From assembly GCA_902800045.1 (NCBI GenBank), contig CADCCZ010000004.1:1-64000 (forward strand): a stretch of 64,000 bases of DNA, written 5' to 3'. The notes under the pieces were generated by a model. That model had not been told where the DNA came from, made no database searches, and saw nothing but the letters and a program-made list of their open reading frames with translations. Position numbers and translations under genes: made by a program. Positions 7,907 through 20,300 of the stretch are shown here, in pieces (within the stretch, counting starts at the first letter, position 1; every line of letters begins with the position of its first letter). This stretch comes from an uncultured Bacteroidia bacterium. Its GTDB lineage: Bacteria; Bacteroidota; Bacteroidia; Bacteroidales; ML635J-15.

Positions 7907-9844
7907 ATGATAAAAATTACTTTACCCGACGGTTCGGTTAAGGAATACCAGCAAGGTGTTACTGGTATGGAAATAGCTGAAAGCATCAGTCCGAGGCTTG
8001 CCAAGGAAGTGCTTTCTATCAGTGTAAATGGTAAGGTTCAGGATTTGACCATGCCAATAACGGAAGATGCTTCCATCAAGTTGCACAAGTTCGAGGACGA
8101 GGAAGGCAAGCACGCTTTCTGGCACACCTCTTCACATATCATGGCCGAGGCTATTCAGAAGTTGTTCCCAGGAACAAAGTTCGGTATCGGTCCTGCTGTT
8201 GAAAACGGTTTCTACTACGACATCGAACTTCCCGACGGAAAAATCCTTTCGGAAAACGATTTCGCAGCAATCAACAATAAGATGATGGAAATCTGCCGTG
8301 CCGATTCAAAGCTCGTAAGAAAGGACATCTCGAAAGCCGATGCTCTCAAGTTGTTCGAGGAACGCGGTGATGAATACAAGGTTGAACTCATCTCCGAACT
8401 CGAGGACGGCAAGATTACCCTTTACAATCAGGGCGAATTCACCGACCTCTGCAAGGGCCCGCATATCCCGTCAACCGGCTATGTGAAGGCTATCCAGGTA
8501 TTGAGCTTGGCTGGTGCTTACTGGCGTGGCGACGAAACCCGCAAGCAGCTTACCCGCGTTTACGGTATCAGCTTCCCGAAGCAGAAGATGTTGGAAGAAT
8601 ACATCACCATGCTCGAAGAAGCCAAGAAGCGTGACCACCGCAAAATCGGCAAGGAACTCGAACTTTTCATGTTCTCCGATATGGTTGGCAAGGGCTTGCC
8701 TATCTGGTTGCCAAATGGTACCGCATTGCGTCTGCGTCTCGAAGATTTCTTGAAGAAAATCCAGAAGCGCTACGGTTACCAGCAGGTTATGACTCCGCAC
8801 ATCGGAAACAAGGCATTGTATGTAACATCGGGTCACTGGGACCACTACGGCAAGGACTCGTTCCAGCCGATTACTACTCCCGAAGAAGGCGAAATGTACT
8901 TGCTCAAGCCGATGAACTGCCCTCACCACTGTATGATTTTCAAGAACAGCCCACGCAGCTACAAGGATTTGCCTTTGCGTATTGCTGAATTCGGTACAGT
9001 TTACCGCTACGAGCAGTCGGGCGAATTGCACGGACTTACCCGCGTTCGTTCGTTCACACAGGACGATGCACACATTTTCTGCCGTCAGGACCAGGTTAAG
9101 CAGGAGTTCATCCGCGTAATGGAAATCATCGAAATCATCTTCAAGGCTCTCGATTTCCAGAACTTCGAAGCACAGATTTCGCTCCGCGACCCCAACAACA
9201 CTACCAAGTATGTTGGTTCCGACGAGGTTTGGGCAATGGCAGAGCAGGCAATCATCGACGCTTGCAAGGAAAAGAATCTTCCCGCACGCGTAGAATATGG
9301 TGAGGCAGCTTTCTATGGTCCTAAGTTGGACTTCATGGTAAAGGACGCTATCGGTCGTCGTTGGCAGCTTGGTACTATCCAGGTCGACTACAACTTGCCG
9401 GAACGCTTCGAACTCGAATATGTTGGCGAAGACAACAAGAAGCACCGTCCGGTTATGATTCACCGTGCACCGTTCGGTTCGATGGAACGTTTCGTAGCTG
9501 TTCTTATCGAGCACACCGCAGGTAAGTTCCCGATTTGGCTTGCTCCGAATCAGTTTGTAGTATTGCCAATCAGCGAAAAGTTCAACGACTATGCTCACGA
9601 AGTTGTAAACAAGCTGAAGGACTTGAATGTAAACGGTATCATCGACGAAAGAAACGAAAAGATTGGCCGTAAGATTCGCGACAACGAATTGAAGAGAATA
9701 CCTTACTTGCTGATTGTAGGCGAGAAGGAACAGGAAAACGGACAGCTTTCGGTTCGCAAGCAGGGCGCAGGCGATATGGGCGCAATGACTGTCGAAGAAT
9801 TCGCAAAGATTGTAAACGATGAAGTTAAGAAGTATATTGACTAA
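7907..9844 (+). CDS. thrS: Threonyl-tRNA synthetase
   Basis: This class II synthetase attaches threonine to tRNA-Thr. Its 645 residues show the full bacterial architecture. A TGS domain (1-60) is followed by the editing domain with the HxxxH zinc motif ([10 protein letters not shown]). The catalytic core carries [14 protein letters not shown] and the motif 3 segment [11 protein letters not shown]. The anticodon-binding domain begins near [10 protein letters not shown]. It is the first gene of a thrS-infC-rpmI-rplT translation operon, an order conserved in many bacteria. Long antisense open frames over it are shadows. Confidence 0.98.
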   Translation: MIKITLPDGSVKEYQQGVTGMEIAESISPRLAKEVLSISVNGKVQDLTMPITEDASIKLHKFEDEEGKHAFWHTSSHIMAEAIQKLFPGTKFGIGPAVENGFYYDIELPDGKILSENDFAAINNKMMEICRADSKLVRKDISKADALKLFEERGDEYKVELISELEDGKITLYNQGEFTDLCKGPHIPSTGYVKAIQVLSLAGAYWRGDETRKQLTRVYGISFPKQKMLEEYITMLEEAKKRDHRKIGKELELFMFSDMVGKGLPIWLPNGTALRLRLEDFLKKIQKRYGYQQVMTPHIGNKALYVTSGHWDHYGKDSFQPITTPEEGEMYLLKPMNCPHHCMIFKNSPRSYKDLPLRIAEFGTVYRYEQSGELHGLTRVRSFTQDDAHIFCRQDQVKQEFIRVMEIIEIIFKALDFQNFEAQISLRDPNNTTKYVGSDEVWAMAEQAIIDACKEKNLPARVEYGEAAFYGPKLDFMVKDAIGRRWQLGTIQVDYNLPERFELEYVGEDNKKHRPVMIHRAPFGSMERFVAVLIEHTAGKFPIWLAPNQFVVLPISEKFNDYAHEVVNKLKDLNVNGIIDERNEKIGRKIRDNELKRIPYLLIVGEKEQENGQLSVRKQGAGDMGAMTVEEFAKIVNDEVKKYID

Positions 9845-9846
9845 TA

Positions 9847-9855
9847 AAAGGAGGT
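9847..9855 (+). promoter_or_regulatory. Perfect Shine-Dalgarno-like sequence before infC
   Basis: AAAGGAGGT lies 2 bases after the thrS stop codon and 21 bases before the infC ATG at 9877. This is too far for standard SD use. The frame is closed at 9868, so no closer start exists. Strong SD sequences are rare in this phylum. Confidence 0.5.
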
Positions 9856-9876
9856 AAAAGTTTTTTATAAAATTAT

Positions 9877-10410
9877 ATGGCAAAAGAAAATCAGCAAAAC
9901 GAACACAGAATTAATCGCGCAATTCGCGCACCATTTGTACGTGTAACAGGCGATAATGTTGATAAACCTGGAGTTTACAGCATTAGGGAAGCTTTGGACC
10001 TGGCGGAACAACTCGAGATGGACTTGGTAGAAATCGTTCCGACCGCAGATCCGCCCGTATGCAAGGTTATCGACTACCAGAAATTCCTTTATCAGCAGAA
10101 GCGCAAGCAGAAGGAGTTGCAGAGCAAGACTCATACGATGACAATCAAGGAGTTGCGCTTTGGTCCTCAGACCGACGACCACGACTACAACTTCAAGCTG
10201 AACCATGCCAAGAGATTCCTAGACGAAGGCAACAAGGTAAAGGCATACGTATTTTTCAAGGGACGTTCGATTGTGTATAAGGAACAGGGCGAAATATTGC
10301 TCCTGAAGCTTGCAAACGACCTCGAGGAGTACGGCAAGATTGACCAGATGCCTAAGCTCGAAGGAAAGAAAATGCAAATTGTGATATCACCTAAACCTAA
10401 AAAGAAATAA
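9877..10410 (+). CDS. infC: Translation initiation factor IF-3
   Basis: IF-3 binds the 30S subunit, checks start codon and initiator tRNA, and prevents premature joining of the subunits. The 177 residues contain the N domain with the linker signature ([12 protein letters not shown]), a lysine-rich linker, and the C domain ([19 protein letters not shown], and VIVFF-type strand AYVFFKGR). The start is ATG, not the AUU or other rare codon used by infC in enterobacteria. An in-frame stop at 9868 fixes the start. It is second in the thrS operon. Confidence 0.97.
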   Translation: MAKENQQNEHRINRAIRAPFVRVTGDNVDKPGVYSIREALDLAEQLEMDLVEIVPTADPPVCKVIDYQKFLYQQKRKQKELQSKTHTMTIKELRFGPQTDDHDYNFKLNHAKRFLDEGNKVKAYVFFKGRSIVYKEQGEILLLKLANDLEEYGKIDQMPKLEGKKMQIVISPKPKKK

Positions 10411-10431
10411 TAACTTTAAAAATTTAGAACA

Positions 10432-10629
10432 ATGCCAAAAATGAAGACTAATTCCGGAGCTAAGAAGAGATTTTTCTTGACCGGAACCGGTAAGATCAAA
10501 AGAAGACACGCTTTCAAGAGTCATATCTTGACCAAGAAGGCTACTAAGCGCAAAAGAGAACTTGCTCACTACACAACAGTAGCAGAAAACAAGGAAAAAT
10601 CTGTAAAGTTGTTGCTTGGAATGAAATAG
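10432..10629 (+). CDS. rpmI: Ribosomal protein L35
   Basis: This 65-residue basic protein of the large subunit has the family signature [20 protein letters not shown] near the start and KRKRELAH in the middle. The length is typical. It lies 21 bases after infC, in the standard infC-rpmI-rplT order. Confidence 0.97.
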   Translation: MPKMKTNSGAKKRFFLTGTGKIKRRHAFKSHILTKKATKRKRELAHYTTVAENKEKSVKLLLGMK

Positions 10630-10668
10630 TTTCCGCGCAGTTAGAATGATTAATTAAATTATGAACCA

Positions 10669-10711
10669 GAACGTTTAGCCGCAAGTTCCGATCAAAAGGA
10701 CGCTAACGTTC
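10669..10711 (+). promoter_or_regulatory. Structured leader upstream of rplT
   Basis: GAACGTTTAGC (10669-10679) pairs with GCTAACGTTC (10702-10711) over 10 bp with one bulged T. A second stem, GTTCC/GGAC, nests inside. The element fills the 97-base gap between rpmI and rplT and ends 15 bases before the rplT start. L20 is an autoregulator in other phyla, and I recall a candidate L20 leader motif described in Bacteroidales. Whether this is that motif needs a covariance search. A 5-codon open frame (ATG at 10661, MNQNV) overlaps its left arm. Confidence 0.6.
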
Positions 10712-10726
10712 GCAAATTTTAAGATT

Positions 10727-11071
10727 ATGCCAAGAAGTGTAAACGTAGTTGCCGCTAGAAACAGGAGAAGAAAAGTTCTTTCTCAGACTAGAGGTTATTT
10801 TGGAGCAAGAAGTAAGGTTTGGACCGTAGCAAAGAACGCATACGAGAAAGGTCTTGCTTATGCATACAGAGACAGAAAAAACAAGAAGAGAGAATTCCGC
10901 GCATTGTGGATTCAGAGAATTAATGCTGGTGCTCGTCTAAATGGTTTGAGTTATTCTCAATTGATGGGTAAGCTTCACGCAGCAAATGTTGACATCAACC
11001 GCAAGGTTCTTGCCGACCTCGCTATGAACAACCCAGAAGCATTTGCAGCAATCTGCAACAAGGTAAAATAA
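10727..11071 (+). CDS. rplT: Ribosomal protein L20
   Basis: This 114-residue large-subunit assembly protein has family segments [36 protein letters not shown] and [20 protein letters not shown]. It is the last gene of the thrS operon. The structured leader just upstream suggests feedback control by L20. Confidence 0.98.
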   Translation: MPRSVNVVAARNRRRKVLSQTRGYFGARSKVWTVAKNAYEKGLAYAYRDRKNKKREFRALWIQRINAGARLNGLSYSQLMGKLHAANVDINRKVLADLAMNNPEAFAAICNKVK

Positions 11072-11102
11072 TTGATATTTTTGGAATAGGTGATATATCC
11101 AG

Positions 11103-11130
11103 GGTCGTCAGTTTCTGACGACCTTTTTTA
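11103..11130 (+). terminator. Terminator after rplT
   Basis: GGTCGTCAG and CTGACGACC form a 9-bp stem with loop TTT, followed by TTTTTTATTTT. This closes the thrS-infC-rpmI-rplT operon. Confidence 0.93.
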
Positions 11131-11314
11131 TTTTGTGACTTCAGTGGGCGTAAATGCAATTTTCTTCTATATAATACAGATTTCCAATTATAAATAGCAA
11201 TGCTTTTGGTATTTGTATTATTGCGTTATGTAGAAATTTATAAGTTAATACTCTAAAAATATAAGAAATATATATAATATTCATGTGCGCTGTTATAATA
11301 TCCGAACTTTTTGA

Positions 11315-11358
11315 TAACTTTGACATTTCAAACTTATAATAGTGTAAGATTATATTTG
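11315..11358 (+). promoter_or_regulatory. Candidate promoters of the giant protease gene
   Basis: The AT-rich spacer 11131-11393 holds two TAnnTTTG matches: TAACTTTG at 11315-11322 and TATATTTG at 11351-11358. Neither has a perfect upstream TTTG at 19 bases, although TTTC lies at 11326-11329 for the second. I see nothing else in this spacer. Confidence 0.45.
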
Positions 11359-11393
11359 TTAGTTTATTTAGTAACCTTTTTATTAGTATAAAT

Positions 11394-14300
11394 ATGAGTA
11401 GAAATTTACTACTAAAGTCACTATTTGGGCTGATTGCATTGTTGTCGCTGATATTTTTCAGTGATAGCGTATCGGCGCAGATATCGCATGGCGGGAAGCC
11501 GTGGACTTTCAACACTGCAAAGGGAGTGGCTTCTTCCTTTATAAATGTGGAGTACGACGAGATTGTTCTCAAGTCTCCCGATGTAGAACCTTTAATTGCC
11601 GAGGACTTGGCAAATGCCTCTAAAGACTTGCCATTGCGTGTTGGTGTTTCGATCGACGCCGACATTTCGATGGAAAACGCAGGTACTTGGACCGAGCTGC
11701 CGATGGGAGCAAGGCTGTGGACATTGAAAGTGAAAGTTCCAGGAGCAAAAGCTCTTACTCTCGGTTTCGAAGATTTCTATCTTGCCGAAGGTAGCAAGCT
11801 GTTCTTCTACAACGAGAACCGCAAGCAGGTGCTCGGTGCGTTCACAAGTGAGAACAACCTCGAAAACAGGACTTTCGCTATCGAACAGGTGCAAGGCGAG
11901 GTCGTTTATATCGAGTACTACGAACCAGCATACAAGAAGTCAGGCAGTGCTGGTAAGACTACTTTCCACATTTTCGATGTAGGTTATTTCTACCGCGAGT
12001 TTACCGACCTAAAACCTTATAAGGATACACAGACTAGGGTTCAGGAATCTGAGTCGTGCGAGGTCGATATAAACTGTACTCCTGTTGGCGACAACTGGCA
12101 GGACGAAAAGCGTGGCGTCGCTCAGATTACCCTCAAATCGGGCGGAGGCTGGTACGTATGTACAGGTTCGCTTATTAACAACACCAACAGCGATGGTACG
12201 CCGTATTTCCTTACAGCTTTCCATTGTGGCGAAGACAATACTACTACTGCCGAATTCAACCAATGGATTTTCAAGTTCAAGTACGAAGCACCTGCTGCAC
12301 AGGCATCTGGTAACGGAACTACAATAACAAACGAACCTTCGTCGGCACGTTCCATTACAGGCTGTACCAAGAAGGCAAGCGGTGATATTTCTGGAGGTTC
12401 CGACTTCTTGCTTCTGCTTCTTAATACAACGCCAACGGCAGCCTACGAACCTTACTACAATGGATGGAACCGTTCTACTACAGCTCCATCGAACGGCGTA
12501 GGTATTCACCACCCAGCAGGCGACATCAAGAAAATTTCTACTTATACAACCTCTCAGTCGGGTTCGTACACCGGTTCGGCAACAGGTGCCCACTGGCGTT
12601 TGCAATGGAGGCAGAATGCCAACGGTTTCGGTGTAACCGAAGGTGGTTCGTCTGGTTCGCCTCTGTTCGACAGCAATGGTTTTGTTGTGGGTACTCTTAC
12701 TGGTGGTTCTTCCTATTGTACTGCTACTGCAGGATACGACTACTATGGAAAAATTTCGTACCACTGGCAGTCGAACGGCAATACAAATGCTACCCAGCTT
12801 AAGCCGTGGCTCGACCCGTCGAATTCAAATGTAACAACCTGCCCAGGCTACGACCCGTTTGCAAATCAGCCGCCTGAGCCAGATTTTGCAGCTTCGAGCA
12901 CTACTATCCTTGAAGGTGGTTCAGTAGATTTCTACAACTATACAATGAACAACCCGGTTTCATATTCATGGTCGTTCCCTGGAGCTACTCCATCGTCGAG
13001 TACAGCACAAGAACCGACTGGAATTACTTATAATACTGCTGGTTCGTACAATGTTACACTTTCTGCAACCAATGCCAACGGAACAAATTCTGTTACTAAG
13101 AACGGATACATCAATGTTGTAAGTGCATCAGGTTCGTTCTGCGATACCGTTTCGCAGTTTGGAGGTACACCTACTGTATATATGTTGGACAATGGCTATG
13201 TGGCAGGTACAAACGGTTACGATATGACTTCATGGGCAGAAAAGTTCCCGTCAATATCGCCGTACAATCGCATAAGCGGTTTTAGGTTCTATCCTGTTGT
13301 CGCTAAGAATGCAACCAATAGCAATGTTACGTTCAATATATGGAATCTTTCTGGCGATGTGCCAAATCAGGTAATTGCTTCGAAGAGCATTCCTATGGCA
13401 AGTGTTGTTACCGCAATGAATAATGTCGGTTACATCGACATCGAATTCGACAATGTCATTGATATTCCAGCCGATGGTTTTGCAATAGGTTTCGACCGTC
13501 CTGGTACTCCAGCATCAGGTGATACGCTTGCTACATATACCAATGACTCGGATGGAGAATACAATACTGCGTATGTTTACTATAGCGGCAATTGGTACGA
13601 TTATGCATACCTATTGGATGAATCGAGCTTCCAATATCCTATGTTCCCGTTTGTTTGCTACGATGGTTCGCAGCCTCCTACTGCCAATTTCACTTCCGAC
13701 ACACGTCAGGTGGAAATTGGTGGAAGTGTAACATTTGCCGATATTTCATCGGGTAATGTAACTTCACGTTCGTGGACATTCGAGGGCGGAACGCCATCGA
13801 CAAGTACCGATGAAAATCCAGTAGTTACATATTCTGCAGCTGGTAGCTATCAAGTTGTTTTGACAGTTACAAATGCAAACGGTAGCAACACCAAGACTGT
13901 CGCTGGTTACATCGAAGTTTACGACCCGAACTCAACCAATGCATTCTCGCTCGACTTCGAGGCTTGTGCAAACTTCCAGGTCGATAACTTCGATCCGTGG
14001 ACAACTTACGATGGCGATGGTAAAACAACATACGGAATACAAGGTGCCTCGTATACAAATTCTGGATATACAGGTTCTTTCATTGCATTCAACGCCTCAG
14101 CAACAGAACCTGCTGCTGGTGATTCGTGGGCAGCTCACGGTGGAAGCCGTTGCGGTGCTTGCTTTGCTGCAACAACACCTCCAAACAACGACTGGCTGAT
14201 GTCAACAGCTATTACCTTGGGTAATAACTCATCTTTCTCATTCTGGGCAAAGTCAGCAACCGACCAGTACGGCCTAGAAAGATTCAATGTATTGCTTTCT

Positions 14301-17300
14301 ACAACTAATAATACTTATACTAGCTTTACTGTAAAGCTTAGTGGAAACAATTACATTGAGGCTCCGACAACTTGGACTCAATATACCTATGACTTGTCGG
14401 CTTACGACGGACAGACTATTTATGTTGCAATACAGTGCGTTTCGAACGATGCATTCGCATTCCTGATTGATGATATCCTCATCTCGAGCGAATACACCGA
14501 ACCAGATGCTGAATTTACAGCCGACAACACTACTATCGAAGCAGGTCAGACGGTTAACTTCACCGACCAATCTACAATGATGCCTACATCGTGGTCGTGG
14601 ACTTTCGATGGCGGTACTCCATCAACAAGCACACAGCAGAATCCAAGCGTTGTATATAGCACTCCTGGCACTTACTCGGTAAGCCTTACCGCTACAAACG
14701 CACAAGGTTCCAACACCGAAACCAAGACAGGCTACATAACAGTAACTCGCGCAGCTGAAGTTATCGTTGAATGGAACTTCCCGACAAATAGCGCCGATGC
14801 AACTGCTGATGCAGGTATTCAGGCAAACCTTAACAAGACCTTGACCGTTGGCGGTGGTGTTAATACTCCAACCTATACAACAAATGGCGCTTCAACAAGG
14901 TGTGCAAGTGCTACAAACTGGCAAAATGGTAATAATTCAAAATATTGGACAGTAAACTTTACTACTTCTGGTTACGAAAGCATTAAGTTCTGGTCGAAGC
15001 AGAGTGGTAATAATAATAGGTCGCCTAGAGATTTCAAGGTACAGTACAGTTTGAATGGTTCTACATGGACAGATGTATCAGGAACTAATGTTACAGTTGC
15101 AAGGAACTGGACTTCAGGTATTCTTGAAGGAATATCACTTCCTGCTGCATGTAATAATCAGGCAACGGTTTACCTCAGGTGGATAATGAGGTCGACTACA
15201 GGTATTGGCGGCAATACAGTGAATGCTAATACTTATGCTTCATTAATCGACGACATTGTTGTAAAAGGTGTAGAAATGGCAGCAGCTCCTGAAGCAGAAT
15301 TTGCTGCTAATGCAACTAGTGTTTGCCCTGGTGCAACGGTTACTTTCACTGACCAGAGTATAAATAATCCTACTTCGTGGTCGTGGAACTTCGGCGACGG
15401 TGGTACATCTACCGAGCAGAACCCAACACACACCTACGCAACTGCTGGCAACTACACAGTAACTTTGGTTGCTGGCAATGCAAATGGTACCGATACCGAA
15501 ACCAAGAACAATTACATTACGGTAAATGCTAATCCAACCGTTTCGGTTGCTGCTCCGCAGGCTTATTGCGCTGGCGAAACTGCCGCAATCAATGCAACCG
15601 TTTCGGGTGCAACTACCTATGCTTGGAGCGGTCCTAACGGTTTCACAGCTTCTACTCAGAACGCTTCGATAGCAAATGCTACTGCTTCGAATGCAGGAAC
15701 ATACACAATCACAGTCACAAGTGCTGCTTCGTGTTCTGCTACTGCTTCGGCAAACCTTACAATTAATGCTGCTCCTTCGCTTACTGCTTCGAATGGCGGT
15801 CCTTACTGCGAAGGCGCAACAATAGCACTTTCGGCAACTGGCAACGGCGGAACTTCATATTCGTGGAGCGGTCCCGACGGATTCACTTCTACTCAGCGTA
15901 ACCCGTCTATCGCTAATGCCGATGCCGACAATGCCGGTACTTATACCGTAACTCTTACAAATAACACAACAGGATGTTCGACTTCGGCAACTACAAATGT
16001 TACCGTAAATGCTCTTCCTACTCTTAACCCATCTAACGATGGTCCTTACTGTGCAGGAAGCACCATCAGACTTAATGCTAATGGCGCAAACGGAACTGTA
16101 TATGCATGGAGCGGTCCTAACTTCACATCCAATGTTGCTAACCCGACAATTGCCAACTCGGCTGCTTCGAATGCTGGAACCTACAATGTAACGCTTACCA
16201 ATTCGGTAACAGGTTGCTCGGTTGAGGCAAGCACAGTTGTCGTAGTAAATGCTGTTCCTACAGTTATCGCTTCGAATGGCGGTGCATATTGTGCTGGTCA
16301 GACAATCGCTTTGTCGGCAGCTTCTAATGCTACATCGTTTGCATGGAGCGGTCCTAACGGATACACTTCGGCAGAGCAGAACCCGACAGTTGCAAATGCA
16401 ACAACAAGCAACGGTGGTACCTATACTGTTACTGCAACAAATGCAAACGGATGTTCGGCAGCTTCGAGCACTGTTGTCAGCGTAAATGCAGCTCCAACTG
16501 CTAATGCTTCGAATGGTGGTCCATACTGCGTAGGACAGGCAGTCGCATTGCAGACAACTGCAACTGGAACCTATTCGTGGAGTGGTCCTAACGGATTTAC
16601 TTCAACCCAGCAGAATCCGACTATCGCAAACTCGACTTTGGCAGCTGCTGGTACATATACCTTGGTGGTTTCGAATGCAAACGGATGTACAGCAAATGCT
16701 ACTACAGAAGTTGTTGTAAACGATGCTCCTACGGCTAGCGTTTCGAATGAAGGTCCTTATTGCGAGGGCGCTAGCATAGCACTTACAGCTGTTGTAACCA
16801 ATGCTGCTTCGTACTCGTGGAGCGGTCCTAATGGATTTACCTCGAATGTACAAAATCCTACCATCGACAATGCTACAACAGCAAATGCCGGAATCTACAC
16901 TTTGGTTGCAACCACTGGCGAATGCTCGGCAGAAGCAACTACAACGGTTGTTGTAAATGCAGCTCCTGTAGCTAATGCAACCAACAACGGTCCATACTGC
17001 GAAGGCGCAACAATCTACTTGCAGACAACAGCAACCGGCACCTACGCATGGAGCGGTCCTAACGGATTCACTTCGACTCAGCAGAACCCGACTATCGACA
17101 ATGCTGTAACAACCAACGGCGGAACCTACAGCCTGGTTGTAACAGGTGCCAACGGTTGTGTTGCAAATGCAAGCACCGATGTTGTAGTAAATGCTACTCC
17201 AACATTGACTGCTTCGAATGGCGGTGCATATTGCGCTGGCGAAACAATCTCGTTGTCGGCAACTTCCGATGCAGCTTCGTTTGCATGGAATGGTCCTAAC

Positions 17301-20300
17301 GGATTCACATCAACTCAGCAGAACCCGACTATCGCAAATGCTACTACCAATAATGCAGGTTTGTACACCGTAGTTGCAACAGGCGCAAACGGATGTGAAG
17401 CAAATGCAAGCACAACAGTTGTTGTAAACACTAATCCTACTGCCGATGCATCGAACACTGGTGCTTACTGCGAGGGCGCAACTATCGAGTTGCATACAAC
17501 AGCAACTGGCACCTACGCATGGAGCGGTCCTAACGGGTTCACTTCTAACTTGCAGAACCCGACCATCGCAAACGCTACACTTGCTAATGGCGGTGAATAT
17601 ACCTTGGTAGTTTCGAATGCAAACGGATGTAATGCCGAAGCTAGCACAATGGTTGTCGTAAATGCAAACCCGACAATCGAACTTGGTGCAAACCAGACCG
17701 TATGTTCGGGTGCAACTGCTGTTCTCGACGCTGGTGCTGGTCTTACCTACCACTGGTCGACGGGAGCATCAACCCAGACAATTGTTGCAACTGCAGGCGA
17801 CTACTACGTTACAGTTTACAATGCAAACGAATGTTCGGCTACCGACAATATTTCGGTTGCAAACTATCCGCAGACAATTCTTACAACGTCATCAACAGCA
17901 GAATCGCACAACAATGCTCTTGACGGTACTGCAACAGTAACTCCGAACGGTACTGCACCATTCGCATATATGTGGTCGAACAATGGCAACACCGCAACTA
18001 TCAGTGGACTTGCTGGTGGCAACTACAACGTTACCGTAACCGATGGAAATGGATGCGAAACTACTGCGATAGTAAATGTTGCAACAATGAACACTCCTCC
18101 AGTTGCCGATTTCTCTGTTAACAATACAACCGTATGCCTTGGCGTAGAAGTCGCATTTACCGACCTTTCGACAAATACTCCTACTCAGTGGGCATGGAAC
18201 TTTGGCGATGGACAAACATCCAACCTACAGAACCCAACCCACACATACGCCGCTGCTGGCAGCTACAATGTTTCGCTCACTGTTACAAATCAGGACGGAA
18301 GTGATACCAAGCAGGTTGCAGGCTATGTGGTTGTAAATGCTGTTCCTACAGCCAATGCAACTAACACCGGCGCATATTGTGCAGGCGAAACCATCGAGCT
18401 TTCGGTCGAAAGCGACATAGCTACCGAATACCAGTGGGTTGGTCCTATGGGCTTCAGCAGCACATTGCAGAACCCGACACGTGCAAATGCAACTACAAAC
18501 CATACTGGAACATATTCGGTAACCGTAACTACTGCCAACGGATGTTTGGCTGTGGCAACAACAGATGTAACCGTAAATGCTAATCCAGTGGCAAATGCAA
18601 CCAACAACGGTCCTTACTGCGAGGGCGCAACAATCGCATTGCAGACAACAGCAACCGGCACCTACGCATGGAGCGGTCCTAACGGATTTGTTTCGAACGA
18701 ACAGAACCCGACCATTGGCAATGCTACAACCGAAAATGCTGGAGAATATACCTTGGTAGTTTCGAACGTAAGCGGATGTTCTGCTCAGGCAAGCACGGTG
18801 GTTGTCGTAAATGCAACCCCGACACTGACAACTTCGAACGATGGCGCATATTGTGCAGGCGAAACAATCTCGTTGTCAGCAATTTCAGATGCTACTTCGT
18901 TTGCATGGAGCGGTCCTAACGGATACACTTCGGCATTGCAGAACCCGACTATCGCAAACGCAACACCTAATAATAGTGGTACATATACGGTAGTTGCAAC
19001 CAGTGCAAATGGTTGTTCGGTCGAAGCAAGCACAAATGTCGTTGTATATGCAAATCCTGTTGCTTCTATTACCAACAATAGCGGTACGACAGTTTTGAAT
19101 TGTACGACAACTTCAATTCAGCTTGTTGCAAATGGCGGTACTTCATATTCGTGGAATGGCGTAACAGGCAATGCCGAATACACTGTTACTGCTGCTGGTG
19201 TTTATACAGTAGTTGTAACCAACGAAGGCAATTGTACCGACGAGGCTTCGATAACAATAACCTCCGACGGTAATAATCCTATGGTTTCAATCGATGGTGG
19301 CTTGACCTACTGCGAAGGCTCGACAATTTCGTTCACTGCAACATCCGACGTTCCTGCAACATTTGCATGGGAAGGTCCTAACGGATTTACAGCAAACACG
19401 GCATCAATCTCGATACCGAATGCAACAACCAACAATAGTGGAGCATACGTTGTTACTGCTACTCCAGCCAACGGCTGTGCAGTAAATTCTTCAGCAAATG
19501 TGGTTGTTAATGCAAATCCGAGTGTTGCAATTTCGAACAATGGTCCAGTTTGCGAAAGCGGACAGGTAACATTTACAGCTTCGAGCAACGAAACATTGTC
19601 ATACTCGTGGAGCGGTCCTAACGGATTTGCTTCTACCGAAGCTTCTCCGGTAATTTCGGCAGCAACATTAGCCAATGCAGGTACTTATACCCTCGAAGTA
19701 GAAAATGTGGCTACAGGCTGTGTAAATACATTCCAGACCGAATTGGTAGTAAATGCTAATCCTATGGTAAGCCTTGGCGACGATATTGCAGTTTGTGCAA
19801 ATGTCGAGGCAGTTCTCAATGCAACCGCAGGTTTCGTTTCGTACACATGGAACGGCGTTGCTGGTTCGCAGACTTACACTGCAACCGTAGATGGCATCTA
19901 TACCGTAGTTGTTACCGACAACCACGGATGTACTGCAAGCGATATGGTATCGGTAACTCATTACGAATTGCCAGTTCTTGCTCTTACATCTACTAACGAA
20001 ACAGGTACAGGACAGCACGATGGTACTGCAATGGTTGAAATCACTTCAGGCGTAGCTCCTTACTCGATATTATGGAGCACCAACGCAACTACAGCGCAGA
20101 TTACAGGTCTTACAAATGGCCAGTATTCGGTAGTTGTAACCGATGACAACGGCTGCGAAGTTAGCGGTTCGGTTAATGTTGGTCTTACCAACACACCGCC
20201 GGTAGCAGCTTTCGAAGCTTCGGCAACATCTGGCTGTGCTCCTCTTACAGTAAACTTCACCGATGCAAGTACCAACTATCCGCAGTCGTGGACATGGTAT

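Noticed and set aside
8471-9883. 470-codon open frame antisense to thrS
   Set aside because: It overlaps a certain synthetase gene fully, has no recognisable domain and results from the codon use of the real gene.
11141-11665. 174-codon minus-strand frame before and into the giant protease gene
   Set aside because: AT-rich, low-complexity translation, no promoter, and it covers the signal-peptide coding part of the real gene.
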